In this document: in pieces, positions 24,336 through 34,267 of the stretch
Layout of the letters: each line of letters starts with the position of its first letter
Position numbering within the stretch: position 1 is the first letter of the stretch
DNA from: Gemmatimonadota bacterium
GTDB lineage: Bacteria; Gemmatimonadota; Gemmatimonadetes; Longimicrobiales; Gaopeijiaceae
Direction: 5' to 3'
Length of the DNA stretch: 51,213 bases
Assembly (NCBI GenBank): GCA_028874905.1
Contig: JAPPGZ010000059.1
Coordinates: 1-51,213 of the forward strand
Translations under genes and position numbers: made by a program
The notes under the pieces: generated by a model
The model's database searches: none
Seen by the model: the letters and a program-made list of their open reading frames with translations, nothing else
What the model was told of the DNA's origin: nothing

Positions 24336-25640
24336 TCAGACCGTCGCGTCGAGGCCCCGGGCCGCGGCCACCTCGCGGGCGCTGGGGTTCACGGAAGGGC
24401 GGAAGGGTACCTCGCACACGCGCGCAGGATCCGGCCGGCCCGGCTCGCTCGCGTATTCGTCGGGCAGCCACACCGTCAGCTCCGTACCGACGGCCGACTT
24501 CCCGGCGGGTACGTACCCGAGCGCGATGTTGCAGCCCAGTTCCGGGGCGTACCACGGCGATGTGAGATAGCCGATCGGGTCGCCGCCGTCCGCGTCCGAT
24601 ACGAGCCAGAAATCCGGGGCGTAGTCGTCAATGGGTTTTCCGCCCAATGTCATCCCCGCCATGACGATCGCGAACGGGCAGCGCCCGGCGTCGAGCTCGG
24701 CGCGCTGGCGCTCCAGCGCGGCCCGCCCGACGTAGTCCCCATTCTTCTCGCGCGGCACCTGGTAGGCCAGGTTGCACTGGAACGGACTCGTCTCGTGGTC
24801 GATGTCCTGCCCCCAGGAGAGGATACCGGCCTGGATCCGGCGCTGGTGGCCCGGAGCGATGACCATCAAGCGGTGCGCCTCACCGGCCGCGAGCACGGCG
24901 CGCCACAGCTTCTCGGCGTGAAGGGTGGCGTCCCGAAGATAGATCTCGTACCCCTTCTCGCCCGAGAAGCCGGACTGGGAGACCACCACGGAACAGCCCG
25001 CGATCTCCGCGTCCATGAGCCCGTAGTACGGAATGTCCCGAACGCCTTCACCCACCAGGTCGGCCATGAGATCCAGCGACTTCGGTCCCTGGATCTGCAG
25101 CGGACAGACGTCGATTTCGTCGATCTCCACCTCCATCCCGAGCCCGACATTCACGCCTTGCAGCCAGAACAGAAGGTCGGAGTCGGCCAGCGAGAACCAG
25201 AACTCGTCCTCGGAGAGCCGCAGCAGCACGGGGTCGTTGAGAATGCCGCCCTTCTCGTCGCAGCAGATGACGTATTTCGCGTGCATCGGCTCGATCCGCG
25301 TCGCGTCCCGGGTGATCACGTAGTCGGTGAACCGTTCCGCGTCCGGTCCCCTGACCCGGATCTGACGCTCCACAGCGACATTCCACACCGTAACGTCCCG
25401 GGTCAGCGCCTCGTGCTCCACGGTCGCGCCACCGTTCTCCGGCCGAACGTAGCCGCGGGGGTGGTAGATGCGGTTGTAGACGGTAGCCCGCCAGCACCCC
25501 GCATCATGTGAAAGATGCCAGTAGGGGGACTTGCGGACCCTGGTCGAGATGAGCATCTCGACCGGCGTACGGCCGCTCTGGCGCAGGTTGATCGGCACGA
25601 TTCTGTCGGACTGGTCGACGCTGGTCGGTTGATGGATCAT
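24336..25640 (-). CDS. DmdA-like GcvT-family demethylase
   Basis: A 434-residue GcvT-fold protein that, by recall of DmdA sequences, aligns with dimethylsulfoniopropionate demethylase rather than with glycine-cleavage T protein. Shared segments are RVRKSPYW, TVWNVAVERQIRVRGPDA, CDEKGGILNDPVLLRLSEDEFWFSLADSD, CPLQIQGPKSLDLM, and RIQAGILSWGQDIDHETSPF. DmdA moves a methyl group from DMSP to tetrahydrofolate. Here, beside betaine-type genes, a glycine-betaine-like substrate is equally plausible, and would supply the otherwise missing first demethylation. The ATG at 25640 has GGAG ten bases upstream; an earlier in-frame start (25757) adds an unlikely N-terminus. The C-terminal extension after about residue 380 (VCEVPFRPSVNPSAREVAAA) is longer than I remember for SAR11 DmdA. 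Confidence 0.78.
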   Translation of the reverse strand: MIHQPTSVDQSDRIVPINLRQSGRTPVEMLISTRVRKSPYWHLSHDAGCWRATVYNRIYHPRGYVRPENGGATVEHEALTRDVTVWNVAVERQIRVRGPDAERFTDYVITRDATRIEPMHAKYVICCDEKGGILNDPVLLRLSEDEFWFSLADSDLLFWLQGVNVGLGMEVEIDEIDVCPLQIQGPKSLDLMADLVGEGVRDIPYYGLMDAEIAGCSVVVSQSGFSGEKGYEIYLRDATLHAEKLWRAVLAAGEAHRLMVIAPGHQRRIQAGILSWGQDIDHETSPFQCNLAYQVPREKNGDYVGRAALERQRAELDAGRCPFAIVMAGMTLGGKPIDDYAPDFWLVSDADGGDPIGYLTSPWYAPELGCNIALGYVPAGKSAVGTELTVWLPDEYASEPGRPDPARVCEVPFRPSVNPSAREVAAARGLDATV

Positions 25641-25852
25641 CGCCGGGGTTCTCCGGTTGCGTGGTTGGAGGTGGATGGGTCGCCAGCACGACCGCCGGGG
25701 CCGGTTCAGCATGTCGGCTGGCACGCCCTGTAGCAAGGCGACCCGATGCGAGCCCATTGGATTCGCGGATACTCGGCAACGGGACTATCGTAGGTCCACA
25801 GTCACGCGCCCCGGCCTATGCAGTCCCATAGCCCCCAAGGGAGAATCGCCCT
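25641..25852. promoter_or_regulatory. Divergent intergenic region
   Basis: A 212-bp stretch between the DmdA-like and TonB receptor genes, expected to hold both promoters. AAGGGAGA just before 25853 is the ribosome-binding site for the receptor. The GTGTCAAG inverted repeat of the oxygenase promoter is not found here. Confidence 0.35.
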
Positions 25853-28465
25853 ATGAACGGGGACCTCAGCCTGTTTCGATCCATCTGTGCCCGGGCCACG
25901 CTTCTGTTGCTGCTGGCCGCTGCGCCGGCGGCCGCCCAGTCCGGAGGAACCATCAGGGGAACGGTCGAGGACGTGTTCGGCAACCCCCTGGCCGGCGTGC
26001 AGCTGACGGCGACCGGTGTCGGCCTGGACCTGGAGACCGTCACGGATACGGCGGGAGCCTACGAGTTCACCGGGGTGGCGCCCGGCGACCACATCGTGAC
26101 CGCCAGCCTGGCCGGCTACTCGGCGCGGGAGGTTCGCATAACCGTGCGCGCGGGTGCCGTCGAGGTCGTACCGATCGTTCTGCAGCCCGTCTTCCAGCTG
26201 GATCCGATCAGCGTGGTTGCGGAGGAGCCCGCGGTATTCGCGCGAAACTTCGTCGCGGAGCCGATGATGAGGCAGCAGTCGAGCATCACGGCCGTCACGT
26301 CGGTGATCGACAACCTTCCCGGCGTCTCGGTCCAGGAGGGAGACGCGTACGCCTTTGACGACTGGTCGAGCAACGTGGTCATGCGCGGGTTCCAGTCGAC
26401 GATCAACGACGTGCAGATCGGCACCACGATCGACGGATTCCCCAACGGCACGTCGGACTACTGGAGCGGCGCGAAGGCGAACCGGTTCGTGGACCCGATC
26501 AACCTGGGCGGCGTCGAGGTTTCGCAGGGGACCGCCGACATCGCCTCGCGCTCGGTCGAGGCGCTGGGCGGGACGCTCAACTTCTTGACAGCTGACCCCG
26601 CGGAGGAGGCAAGCCGGACAGCCTCGGTCACGATCGGCGAGAACGAGGGCCAGCGGTTCGCCGCACGGGTCGAGACCGGATCGCTGTTCGGTGGCACGAC
26701 GCGGGCCTGGATCGCCGCGATCCGCCAGGAGGCGACCGACTGGATGGAGGGCTCGGCACGGAACGAGCGGGAGCACTTCGCCGCCAAGATCGTGTCTTTG
26801 CACGGCGACCTCGAACTGACCGGCTACCTCTCCTACGACGACATCCACGAGGACGTCTACCAGCGGCTCTACAGCGACGCGGACTTCCGGGCCGACCCGC
26901 GCTGGGACCGCCTGATCGGCCACTGGCCGGGCGTGCCCTACCTGAACCAGTTCTACCGGCCCGGCTGGCAGACGCGGCGCAAGAACACGCTCACCTACGT
27001 CAAGGCCGACTGGTCCGTCAGCGAGCTGATCTCGCTCAGCGCGGGCGCATACCGGCATCGCAACTGGGGGCGGGGCGACTGGCTGCCCCCCTACATCGTC
27101 GACGTGGTGGACGACGGAGGCGGACCCGAGTCGGAGCTGGCGGGCAACCCGCCGGTGCGGGGCGGTACCCAGCTCGGCGTGATCCGGTTCGTGGACGGCA
27201 ACGGAGTGGCCGTTGGCCCGGTGCCGGGGTGCACGTCGTCCTACATCTTCAACTATTACGGCTCGGGCGGACCGGAGGTCGATCCGGCATGCCACCCGGG
27301 GGCGAGCGCGGTGCAGTCGTACCGTCACAGCCACTACGGGAAGAACCGTCTCGGCGCGAACATCGATGGGGAGTGGTCCGCGCTGTTCGACCAGGGACGA
27401 GGCAGCGTGCTGCGCGCAGGCATCTGGTACGAAGACTCGCGGCGCGATCTCGGTCGCGACTGGCACCGCATTCTGGATCCTGCGATCAACTTCAAGTGGG
27501 ACTATCAGGCGTACTGGCACCAGTACGAGTGGGAGTTTCCGCAGAGCGTCTTCAAATGGTACGCCGAGGAGACGCTGTACTTCGGGTCGTTCGAGTTCAC
27601 CGCCGGGGTCAAGCAGTACCTCATCTCCGTGTCGCGCGAGGACCAGTTCGGGATCGACCGGACGCTCGATGTCGATTCCGACTCGGACCTGCTCCTCTCC
27701 GGCGGCGTCACCTGGGAGACGCCGGTCGAGGGACTCGACGTGTTCGTGGGCTACGCCGAGAACTTCAGAGCGATCGGCAGCAACCTGCTCGAGGTGCCGG
27801 GCCGCAGCCTGGACCGCCTCGAGCCCGAGACCGCGTCCAACGTCGATGTCGGCGTCCAGTACGCCGGCGAGAGGGTCGCCCTGAGCGCCACCCTGTATTC
27901 CATCGACTTCGACAACCGGATCTTCTACCTCGGTCCGCAGACGCCCGCGGGCCCCAACTATCTCATCCCCGGAGGGGGGGCCTACTTCAACGCGGGCGGC
28001 ATCGAGACCAGCGGCATCGAGTTGGCTACTACCGTGGCGTTGTCGGGTCGGACATCCCTCTACACCGCCCTCACACTCAACGACTCCAAGTATGCCGGGA
28101 CTGACGATCCGCTCGTCGACGCCAGCCAGGGGATCGTGCCCGGCACCGACGTGGCCGGCGTGCCGCCCCGGCTGTGGGTCGTTTCCCTCGACCGGGATGG
28201 ACCCCTCGGCGGCGGGCTGTCCGCGAAGTACACGGCAGCGCGCCGCGTCAGTCTGACTGCGGACTGGTACACCGACGCCTACTGGACCGTGGACGCCTAC
28301 GTCACATTCCGGGGGGAGGCGCTGAGCAACCTGTTCCGGTCGACGGAGTTCTCCATCGTCGCGAACAACCTGCGCGACACCCCCTATCTGTCTGCGATCA
28401 CCGAGAACGCCGCCTGGCTCGGGGCGCCCCGAACCATATCCATGACCACGACCATCTCGTTCTGA
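25853..28465 (+). CDS. TonB-dependent receptor with N-terminal carboxypeptidase-like domain
   Basis: An 870-residue outer-membrane transporter. It has a signal peptide (ATLLLLLAAAPAAAQS), a carboxypeptidase regulatory-like (CarboxypepD_reg) domain (GTIRGTVEDVFGNPLAGVQL to VRITVRAGAVEVVPIVLQP), and a plug domain (VIDNLPGVSVQEGD, MRGFQSTINDVQIGT). A long beta-barrel follows, ending in the consensus C-terminal aromatic (SMTTTISF). The ligand is unknown. With the BCCT gene only 20 bases downstream, it may bring the quaternary ammonium substrate, or a complex containing it, across the outer membrane. Barrel segments are rich in Trp and Tyr, as might suit a cationic ligand, but that is only suggestive. 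Confidence 0.9.
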   Translation: MNGDLSLFRSICARATLLLLLAAAPAAAQSGGTIRGTVEDVFGNPLAGVQLTATGVGLDLETVTDTAGAYEFTGVAPGDHIVTASLAGYSAREVRITVRAGAVEVVPIVLQPVFQLDPISVVAEEPAVFARNFVAEPMMRQQSSITAVTSVIDNLPGVSVQEGDAYAFDDWSSNVVMRGFQSTINDVQIGTTIDGFPNGTSDYWSGAKANRFVDPINLGGVEVSQGTADIASRSVEALGGTLNFLTADPAEEASRTASVTIGENEGQRFAARVETGSLFGGTTRAWIAAIRQEATDWMEGSARNEREHFAAKIVSLHGDLELTGYLSYDDIHEDVYQRLYSDADFRADPRWDRLIGHWPGVPYLNQFYRPGWQTRRKNTLTYVKADWSVSELISLSAGAYRHRNWGRGDWLPPYIVDVVDDGGGPESELAGNPPVRGGTQLGVIRFVDGNGVAVGPVPGCTSSYIFNYYGSGGPEVDPACHPGASAVQSYRHSHYGKNRLGANIDGEWSALFDQGRGSVLRAGIWYEDSRRDLGRDWHRILDPAINFKWDYQAYWHQYEWEFPQSVFKWYAEETLYFGSFEFTAGVKQYLISVSREDQFGIDRTLDVDSDSDLLLSGGVTWETPVEGLDVFVGYAENFRAIGSNLLEVPGRSLDRLEPETASNVDVGVQYAGERVALSATLYSIDFDNRIFYLGPQTPAGPNYLIPGGGAYFNAGGIETSGIELATTVALSGRTSLYTALTLNDSKYAGTDDPLVDASQGIVPGTDVAGVPPRLWVVSLDRDGPLGGGLSAKYTAARRVSLTADWYTDAYWTVDAYVTFRGEALSNLFRSTEFSIVANNLRDTPYLSAITENAAWLGAPRTISMTTTISF

Positions 28466-28485
28466 CGCAGCGCAGGGGTACGCTC

Positions 28486-30075
28486 ATGGGTGGGTGGCGC
28501 CGGCGAGCCACGGCGGACGCCGGGCTGTGGAAGGGGCTGAATCCGGCCATGGCGCTGGCCGCCAAGGCTGTCGTTCTGGCCTTTGTCCTGGCCACGATTT
28601 GGGACGTCGACGCCGCTGGTGCCGTCTTCGGCCGCATCCGCGCCTGGATTGAGGGCACACTCGATTGGTTCTACATCCTGGTCGTCGCCGCCGCAGTACT
28701 TACCTGTCTGGTTCTGGCGTTCAGCCGGTTTGGCAGGATCCGGCTCGGCGAGGACGGAGCGGTACCAGAGTTCAAAACGTCCTCCTGGATCGCCATGCTG
28801 TTCTCGGCAGGCATCGGGATCGGACTGCTTTTTTTCTCCATCGCCGAACCGCTCTTCTACTTCGACAACAGCCAGTCTGCGGGCTACCCCAACAACCCGG
28901 GCGCCGACCTGGCGGGGGCCGTGTTGCTCAACGAGCAGCGCGCCGTGCAGGCCATGCATGTCACCTACTTCCATTGGGGCATACACGGATGGTCCGTGTA
29001 CGTCGTGGTCGGGCTGTGCCTCGCCTATTTCGGGTTTCGCAAGAAGCTGCCGCTGACCCTGCGCTCCGCTCTGTACCCGCTTGTGGGCGAGCGGATCTAT
29101 GGCCCGATCGGCGACCTCGTGGACCTGCTGGCCGTGTTCGGCGGGGTCTTCGGCATCGCCACCTCCCTGGGCCTCGGTGCAAGCCAGATGGCCACCGGAC
29201 TGGACGTCCTGCTCGGCCTTGACCCGGGTGTCGTCACGCAGGTCGCGCTCATCGCCGCCATCTCGCTGGCGGCCACCCTGTCGGCGGTGTCCGGCGTGAG
29301 CCGCGGCATCCGCATCCTGTCCGAATGGAACATCCGCCTGAGCCTTCTCCTTCTCGGGTGCTTCCTGTTGCTGGGCCCGGTCAGCTGGCTTGCCGGATTC
29401 GTCGCATCTTCGCTTGGCGAGTACATGTGGCGCCTGGTGCCGATGTCATTCTGGATCGCGGATGATCCGGGGGAAGCCGCCTGGCAGAACAGCTGGACGA
29501 TCTTCTACTGGGGATGGTGGATCTCCTGGGCGCCCTTCGTCGGCACGTTCATTGCCCGCATCTCCCGCGGGCGCACGCTGCGCGAGTTCATCGTGGGCGT
29601 GATGTTCGTCCCGACGGGGCTGGTGCTGCTGTGGTTCGGGATTTTTGGCGGCAACGCCATCCATCTGGAACTCAACGCCGCGGGTGGCGTCGGAACGGCC
29701 GGGATCATGGAACTGGTGCGGGATGCGAATTACGAAGCCGCGCTCTTCGCGACCATCGACCGAATGAGCGACATTGGCTGGCTCACCTGGGCCATGTCCG
29801 CCACCGCCACTCTCCTGCTGGCGACGTGGTTCGTCACGTCCTCGGACTCCGGCACCCTCGTCATCACCACCCTGCTGAGCCTGGGCGACGCCCACCCCCC
29901 ACGGCGTTTCCGCATCGTCTGGGGGCTCGGCATTGGTGTTGTGGCCGCGGTGCTCCTGCTGGCCGACGGTCTCCAGGCCCTGCAGACTGCTGCCATAGCT
30001 GCCGCCCTGCCCGTGAGCGTCGTGCTGTTGTTCATGATCGCCGGCCTGCTCAGGTCCCTGGCGCGAGAGCGTTGA
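28486..30075 (+). CDS. BCCT-family transporter (betaine/carnitine/choline type)
   Basis: A 529-residue, about 12-helix inner-membrane transporter. BCCT hallmarks are FSAGIGIGLLFFSIAEP and the Trp-rich helix 8 segment WTIFYWGWWISWAPFVGTF followed by IARISRGRTLREF, which forms the aromatic box that binds trimethylammonium groups. FHWGIHGWSVYVVVG is also typical. The C-terminal tail is short (LLRSLARER), without the long osmosensing extension of BetP, which fits substrate uptake for catabolism more than osmoregulation. AGGGG precedes the ATG, and the gene follows the TonB receptor gene directly, implying an operon. Confidence 0.92.
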   Translation: MGGWRRRATADAGLWKGLNPAMALAAKAVVLAFVLATIWDVDAAGAVFGRIRAWIEGTLDWFYILVVAAAVLTCLVLAFSRFGRIRLGEDGAVPEFKTSSWIAMLFSAGIGIGLLFFSIAEPLFYFDNSQSAGYPNNPGADLAGAVLLNEQRAVQAMHVTYFHWGIHGWSVYVVVGLCLAYFGFRKKLPLTLRSALYPLVGERIYGPIGDLVDLLAVFGGVFGIATSLGLGASQMATGLDVLLGLDPGVVTQVALIAAISLAATLSAVSGVSRGIRILSEWNIRLSLLLLGCFLLLGPVSWLAGFVASSLGEYMWRLVPMSFWIADDPGEAAWQNSWTIFYWGWWISWAPFVGTFIARISRGRTLREFIVGVMFVPTGLVLLWFGIFGGNAIHLELNAAGGVGTAGIMELVRDANYEAALFATIDRMSDIGWLTWAMSATATLLLATWFVTSSDSGTLVITTLLSLGDAHPPRRFRIVWGLGIGVVAAVLLLADGLQALQTAAIAAALPVSVVLLFMIAGLLRSLARER

Positions 30076-30094
30076 GGCTCTGTCTACGGGCTCC

Positions 30095-32203
30095 TCAACG
30101 CACGCTGACCTGAATCCGCAATGTGCGGCCGGGCTGGGGCAGGCCGCACTGGTCCAGCACGACGGAGTCGGTGAGATTGGCCGCCCCCAGGGCGACGTCC
30201 ACGGTTCGGCCCGACCCGCTGCGCCCGGCCACGAACACCTTCCGGGCCTCCAGGTCCAGGGTGGCGCTGGCGTCCATTCGCTCCAGCCCCGTGACCTCCA
30301 CGTTCTGGCAGTATTGAACCCCGCGGAACCTGAGGAAGCTGTCTACGGTGACTTCCCTTGGGACAATGACACCCAGATTGAGCGTGCCCGAAACAGCTGG
30401 CGCATACTCCGCCCTGTGGTTCTCCCCGGGCACGCCGGGATCGCGGATGCGTATCCGTTGCAGGGTGAGGCCGCCGCCGAAAGTGAAGGCATCCCTGGTT
30501 CCGGCCGTGAGCAACTCGAGTCCGGTGGACCGCACCTCGTCGCGGTTGACGCGCTTGAAACGGGGGCCTTCCGTGGTCACCGTGCTGGTGCGCACGATTC
30601 CGTCCCTGAGCCTGTGGTGAAAGCCGACCATCTGCAGTCGCGTTTCACCGATGCTGATTGTGACCCCGGCCTCGCCGGCGACCAGGCTCTCGGGTCGAAG
30701 TTCGGGATTGGGCTCGAACCGTCCCAGAGCCCCCGAGTACAACTCGCGAAGCGATGGGAATCGCGTGCGCCGACTCAGCCCCGCGTGATAGAGGGCGTCG
30801 CCGCCCATGCCCGAGCGGGTGATCCCGGTGCGCATGCCCCAGTCCCAGAGGGTGCCCAGCGGCGGCTTGTCGCCCGAGCGCGGCGTGTTGGACCCGTCCA
30901 CCGAGGCCCCGAATGTCCAGCGCGTGCCACCGCTTCCTCCCTCGACACCCCCCCCGCCGATCTCCAGTTCGCCTCCGAGACTCCACAGACGCTGTTGATA
31001 ATCGAGGGTTCCGCCGGATGCGAACGTCTCGGTGTGGCTGACGTTGGCAACGGTAAGCGCGCTGCGTACGTCGGCCCCGAGATCGAACAGATGGTCTCCC
31101 AGGATACGCCCCGTCAATGTCGAGGTCTCGCCCCTCTCGCCGTCCACGACGGTCCGATATGCCGCGGTGGCGTATTCGTCGATCTTGGTCGTCGACCGGT
31201 TCATGCCAAGGCTGGCCTGGAGATCACCTTCACCGGAGCGCGTGCTCCGCCTGCCGGTACCCCCCGACAGCGTCAGGAACAGGCGCGATTGGTGCGGATA
31301 GCGCCAAAGTCGAGGGTCCTCGACGTGCGTTTCCGGCGGTACTCCCCGCTCGATCCCCGCGGCGCTGACAAGGGTTGAGAACCAGGCCCCGCCCTCTCCC
31401 CGGTAGCGGGTGGAAAGGAAGCCGTCGATCAGCCGCCGGTCGGAATTGAGGCGCCGCCCTTCGGCGTCGGCGAGCAGCGCCCGGTTCAGATCGTCATCCT
31501 CGCCGGCGCTGCCCGGCACCGTCACACCGGGGCTGTCCCGGTATGCGCCACCACCGCGCACGGTCCATGCGGACGCATCCCGCTCGAGCAGCGTGCCGGC
31601 CGTTGCGCTCGCGTTTCTCCCTCCTGCTTCGTCAACCGACAGGGCCCCGACAAACGGTGGGACAGGTCCTTCCAGCGATGTGCCCCGTCCGATGTCGAAT
31701 TCGATGGCTCCGCCCAGAACGTTCGGCCCGTGCAGCATCGAGGAGAGCCCGCGCAGGAGCGTGACATTACGGAAAGCCGTGAGGGGGATGACAGACATGT
31801 CGGTTCGGTGATCCCATCCCACGGTCAGCGGGATGCCGTCGAGCAGGATCGCGATTTGACGGTCTTCCGCGCCACGCATGTCGGGCTGCGCCTCGCCGCG
31901 GGAGTTTGCCCGAACCTGGATCATTGGCATCCGGCGAAGGAAGTCCTCCATGGTCGGGGCGGCGAGAACTCCCGCCGAATCGAGGGAGACTTCGACGGCG
32001 CTGGTGCCTCCGGTGGTGGTCGCCGGGCGCGGCACCTCCACTCTCAGCCCGCGCACTTCCATGACGAGAGTGTCGCGCGCCACCGATGTGGTGTCCTGCG
32101 CAGACGCGTCGGTGGCCGTCCCGGCGGCAACAAGTACAAGAGCGGCGATGATCGGCCGAACATCCCGACGACGGATCCCGCGACGCGGCGCACGGCCATT
32201 CAT
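30095..32203 (-). CDS. TonB-dependent outer-membrane receptor
   Basis: A 702-residue receptor. ATG 32203 is chosen because it is ten bases after the transketolase stop and starts a signal peptide (IIAALVLVAAGTATDASAQD); an in-frame start at 32311 would overlap transketolase by nearly 100 bases. The plug reads MEDFLRRMPMIQVRANSRGE, then AILLDGIPLTVGWDHRTD and LLRGLSSMLHGPNVLGGAI. The barrel follows. It lacks the carboxypeptidase-like domain of the other receptor and ends in RIQVSVR, without the usual C-terminal aromatic, which is slightly unusual. The ligand is not evident. It is convergent with the BCCT gene and may be read from the leuS-tkt transcript. Confidence 0.85.
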   Translation of the reverse strand: MNGRAPRRGIRRRDVRPIIAALVLVAAGTATDASAQDTTSVARDTLVMEVRGLRVEVPRPATTTGGTSAVEVSLDSAGVLAAPTMEDFLRRMPMIQVRANSRGEAQPDMRGAEDRQIAILLDGIPLTVGWDHRTDMSVIPLTAFRNVTLLRGLSSMLHGPNVLGGAIEFDIGRGTSLEGPVPPFVGALSVDEAGGRNASATAGTLLERDASAWTVRGGGAYRDSPGVTVPGSAGEDDDLNRALLADAEGRRLNSDRRLIDGFLSTRYRGEGGAWFSTLVSAAGIERGVPPETHVEDPRLWRYPHQSRLFLTLSGGTGRRSTRSGEGDLQASLGMNRSTTKIDEYATAAYRTVVDGERGETSTLTGRILGDHLFDLGADVRSALTVANVSHTETFASGGTLDYQQRLWSLGGELEIGGGGVEGGSGGTRWTFGASVDGSNTPRSGDKPPLGTLWDWGMRTGITRSGMGGDALYHAGLSRRTRFPSLRELYSGALGRFEPNPELRPESLVAGEAGVTISIGETRLQMVGFHHRLRDGIVRTSTVTTEGPRFKRVNRDEVRSTGLELLTAGTRDAFTFGGGLTLQRIRIRDPGVPGENHRAEYAPAVSGTLNLGVIVPREVTVDSFLRFRGVQYCQNVEVTGLERMDASATLDLEARKVFVAGRSGSGRTVDVALGAANLTDSVVLDQCGLPQPGRTLRIQVSVR

Positions 32204-32213
32204 GTCCGTCGGT

Positions 32214-34244
32214 TCATCCGTTCCTGAGATGCCGACGTCGAATGGCATCACACACAGCTTCCGCCGTGACTCCGTATTGGCGATAGATCTCCTGAAACGG
32301 CGCCGAAGCACCGAAAGCGTCGATGCCGATTGAAGTGCCTCCGCTCCCCACCCATCGCTCCCATCCCATGGTGCTGCCGGCTTCGACCGATACCTTCAGT
32401 ACGTGGCGCGGGAGGATCTGTTCCTGGTAGCTGGCAGGCTGAGCCGCGAACAGGCGCCAACTCGGCATGCTCACGACACGCACGCCGATGCCCTCGGCAG
32501 CCAATTGCTCGCGCGCTTCGATGGCGACTGCCACTTCGGATCCCGACGCGACAACGGCAGCGTCGAGACTGGTGCCATCTGGAGCGTCTCGTAGCACGTA
32601 GGCTCCCCGGTGAAGCCGGTTGGCTGACGGTTCTCCGCGTCCCCTGGCGATCACGGGCACGGTCTGGCGGGTCAGGGCGAGAAACGACGGCCCCTCTCGA
32701 TATGTGAGCGCTGCACGCCATGCTTCGGTCGTTTCCGGGCCGTCCGCGGGACGGAGATCCAGGAGGCCGGGAATGGCCCGGAGCGCGGCTAGCTGCTCTA
32801 TGGGCTGGTGCGTCGGCCCGTCCTCGCCCAGGCCGATGCTGTCGTGGGTGAACACGTACGTGACCGGAAGCCCCATGAGTGCGGCAAGCCGAATCGAGGG
32901 CCGCATGTAGTCCGAGAAGATGAGGAAGGTGCCACCGAAGGGGTGAATCCCACCGTGCAAGGCCATTCCGTTCATGATCGCCCCCATGGCGTGCTCGCGC
33001 ACGCCGAAGTGAACGATCCTCCCGCCGGGATTGTCGCGGAGCAAATCCCCGCTGCCGACGATGTCGGTCTTGTTCGAGCCCCCAAGATCCGCGGAGCCGC
33101 CGAGCATCGTCGGCAAAACGCTCGCAGCGCCCTGCAGCACCTTGCCCGAGTGGTTCCGCGTCGCGGTTGCCGGAGCCGACGACAGATCCGGCAGCGCATC
33201 GTCCCACCCGTCGGGCAGTTCGCCCGCCATGACGGCCTCGAACTCGGAGGCCAGTTCGGGGAACTCGGCGCGATACGCCTCGAAACGCCGGTGCCATGCC
33301 TCCTGGTGCACTGCCCTGCCGGCCGCCGCGCGGCGCCAATGCTCCCGGGCGGCGGGCTCCACATGGAAGGGCTCCAGGGACGGATACCCGATGTTGCGCT
33401 TGGTCGCCTCGATCTCGTCCATCCCAAGCGGTGCCCCGTGGGTGGCCGCCGTGCCCGCCATATTGGGGCTTCCTTCCGCGATGGTCGTTCGCAGGACAAT
33501 CAGTGACGGACGCTCGGTCTCGGCCCTCGCGGCCAGTAGAGCTGCATCGATGGCTTCCAGATCCGTGCCGTCCGCTACCGTCAAGGTGTGCCAGCCGTAC
33601 CCCTGGAAGCGTTGAGACTGATCCGTGGCGGTGGCCAGATCGGTTGCGCCCTCGATGGTGATCCGGTTGTCATCGAAGATCCAGGTCAGTTTGCCGAGTC
33701 CCTGGTGTCCGGCAATTTCCGCGGCCTCGTGGGAAATCCCCTCCATGAGGTCGCCGTCGGAGCACAGCGCATAGGTACGGTGACCCACGACACCGTGGCC
33801 GGGCCGGTTGTAGCGGTTCGCGAGCCAGCGTTCCGCCAACGCCATTCCAACCGAATTGGCGACGCCCTGGCCCAGGGGTCCGGTCGTGGTCTCGACGCCG
33901 GGCGTGTGGCCGTACTCGGGGTGGCCGGGCGTTTTACTGTCCCACTGCCGGAAGCGCCTGATGTCGTCCAGCGTCAGGTCGTATCCGGTCAGGTACAGGA
34001 GACTGTAGATGAGCATGGACGCGTGGCCGGCGGAAAGAACGAATCGGTCGCGGTCGATCCAGCCCGGGTCGCGGGGGTTGTGCCGCAGGTGCCTGGTCCA
34101 GAGGGCGTAGCCGACGGGGGCAAGTGCCATGGGCGTGCCCGGATGCCCCGAGTTGGCCTCCTGGACCGCGTCCATGGCCAGTGTCTTGATGGTGTCGATT
34201 GCAAGTTGCTCGATGGTCGTCGACGTGCCCGCGGCCAGGGGCAT
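32214..34244 (-). CDS. tkt: Transketolase
   Basis: A 676-residue thiamine-diphosphate enzyme of the pentose phosphate pathway that moves two-carbon ketol units between sugar phosphates. Visible features are the N-terminal [20 protein letters not shown], the ThDP/Mg motif [20 protein letters not shown] ending in a DDN, the central [15 protein letters not shown], the [14 protein letters not shown] segment, and the C-terminal [15 protein letters not shown]. The length is normal. A GAGG ribosome-binding site lies seven bases before the ATG. It follows leuS by 23 bases, so the two are probably co-transcribed. Confidence 0.96.
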   Translation of the reverse strand: MPLAAGTSTTIEQLAIDTIKTLAMDAVQEANSGHPGTPMALAPVGYALWTRHLRHNPRDPGWIDRDRFVLSAGHASMLIYSLLYLTGYDLTLDDIRRFRQWDSKTPGHPEYGHTPGVETTTGPLGQGVANSVGMALAERWLANRYNRPGHGVVGHRTYALCSDGDLMEGISHEAAEIAGHQGLGKLTWIFDDNRITIEGATDLATATDQSQRFQGYGWHTLTVADGTDLEAIDAALLAARAETERPSLIVLRTTIAEGSPNMAGTAATHGAPLGMDEIEATKRNIGYPSLEPFHVEPAAREHWRRAAAGRAVHQEAWHRRFEAYRAEFPELASEFEAVMAGELPDGWDDALPDLSSAPATATRNHSGKVLQGAASVLPTMLGGSADLGGSNKTDIVGSGDLLRDNPGGRIVHFGVREHAMGAIMNGMALHGGIHPFGGTFLIFSDYMRPSIRLAALMGLPVTYVFTHDSIGLGEDGPTHQPIEQLAALRAIPGLLDLRPADGPETTEAWRAALTYREGPSFLALTRQTVPVIARGRGEPSANRLHRGAYVLRDAPDGTSLDAAVVASGSEVAVAIEAREQLAAEGIGVRVVSMPSWRLFAAQPASYQEQILPRHVLKVSVEAGSTMGWERWVGSGGTSIGIDAFGASAPFQEIYRQYGVTAEAVCDAIRRRHLRNG

Positions 34245-34267
34245 GGCTCAGCCTCGTTTCGTGTTGA

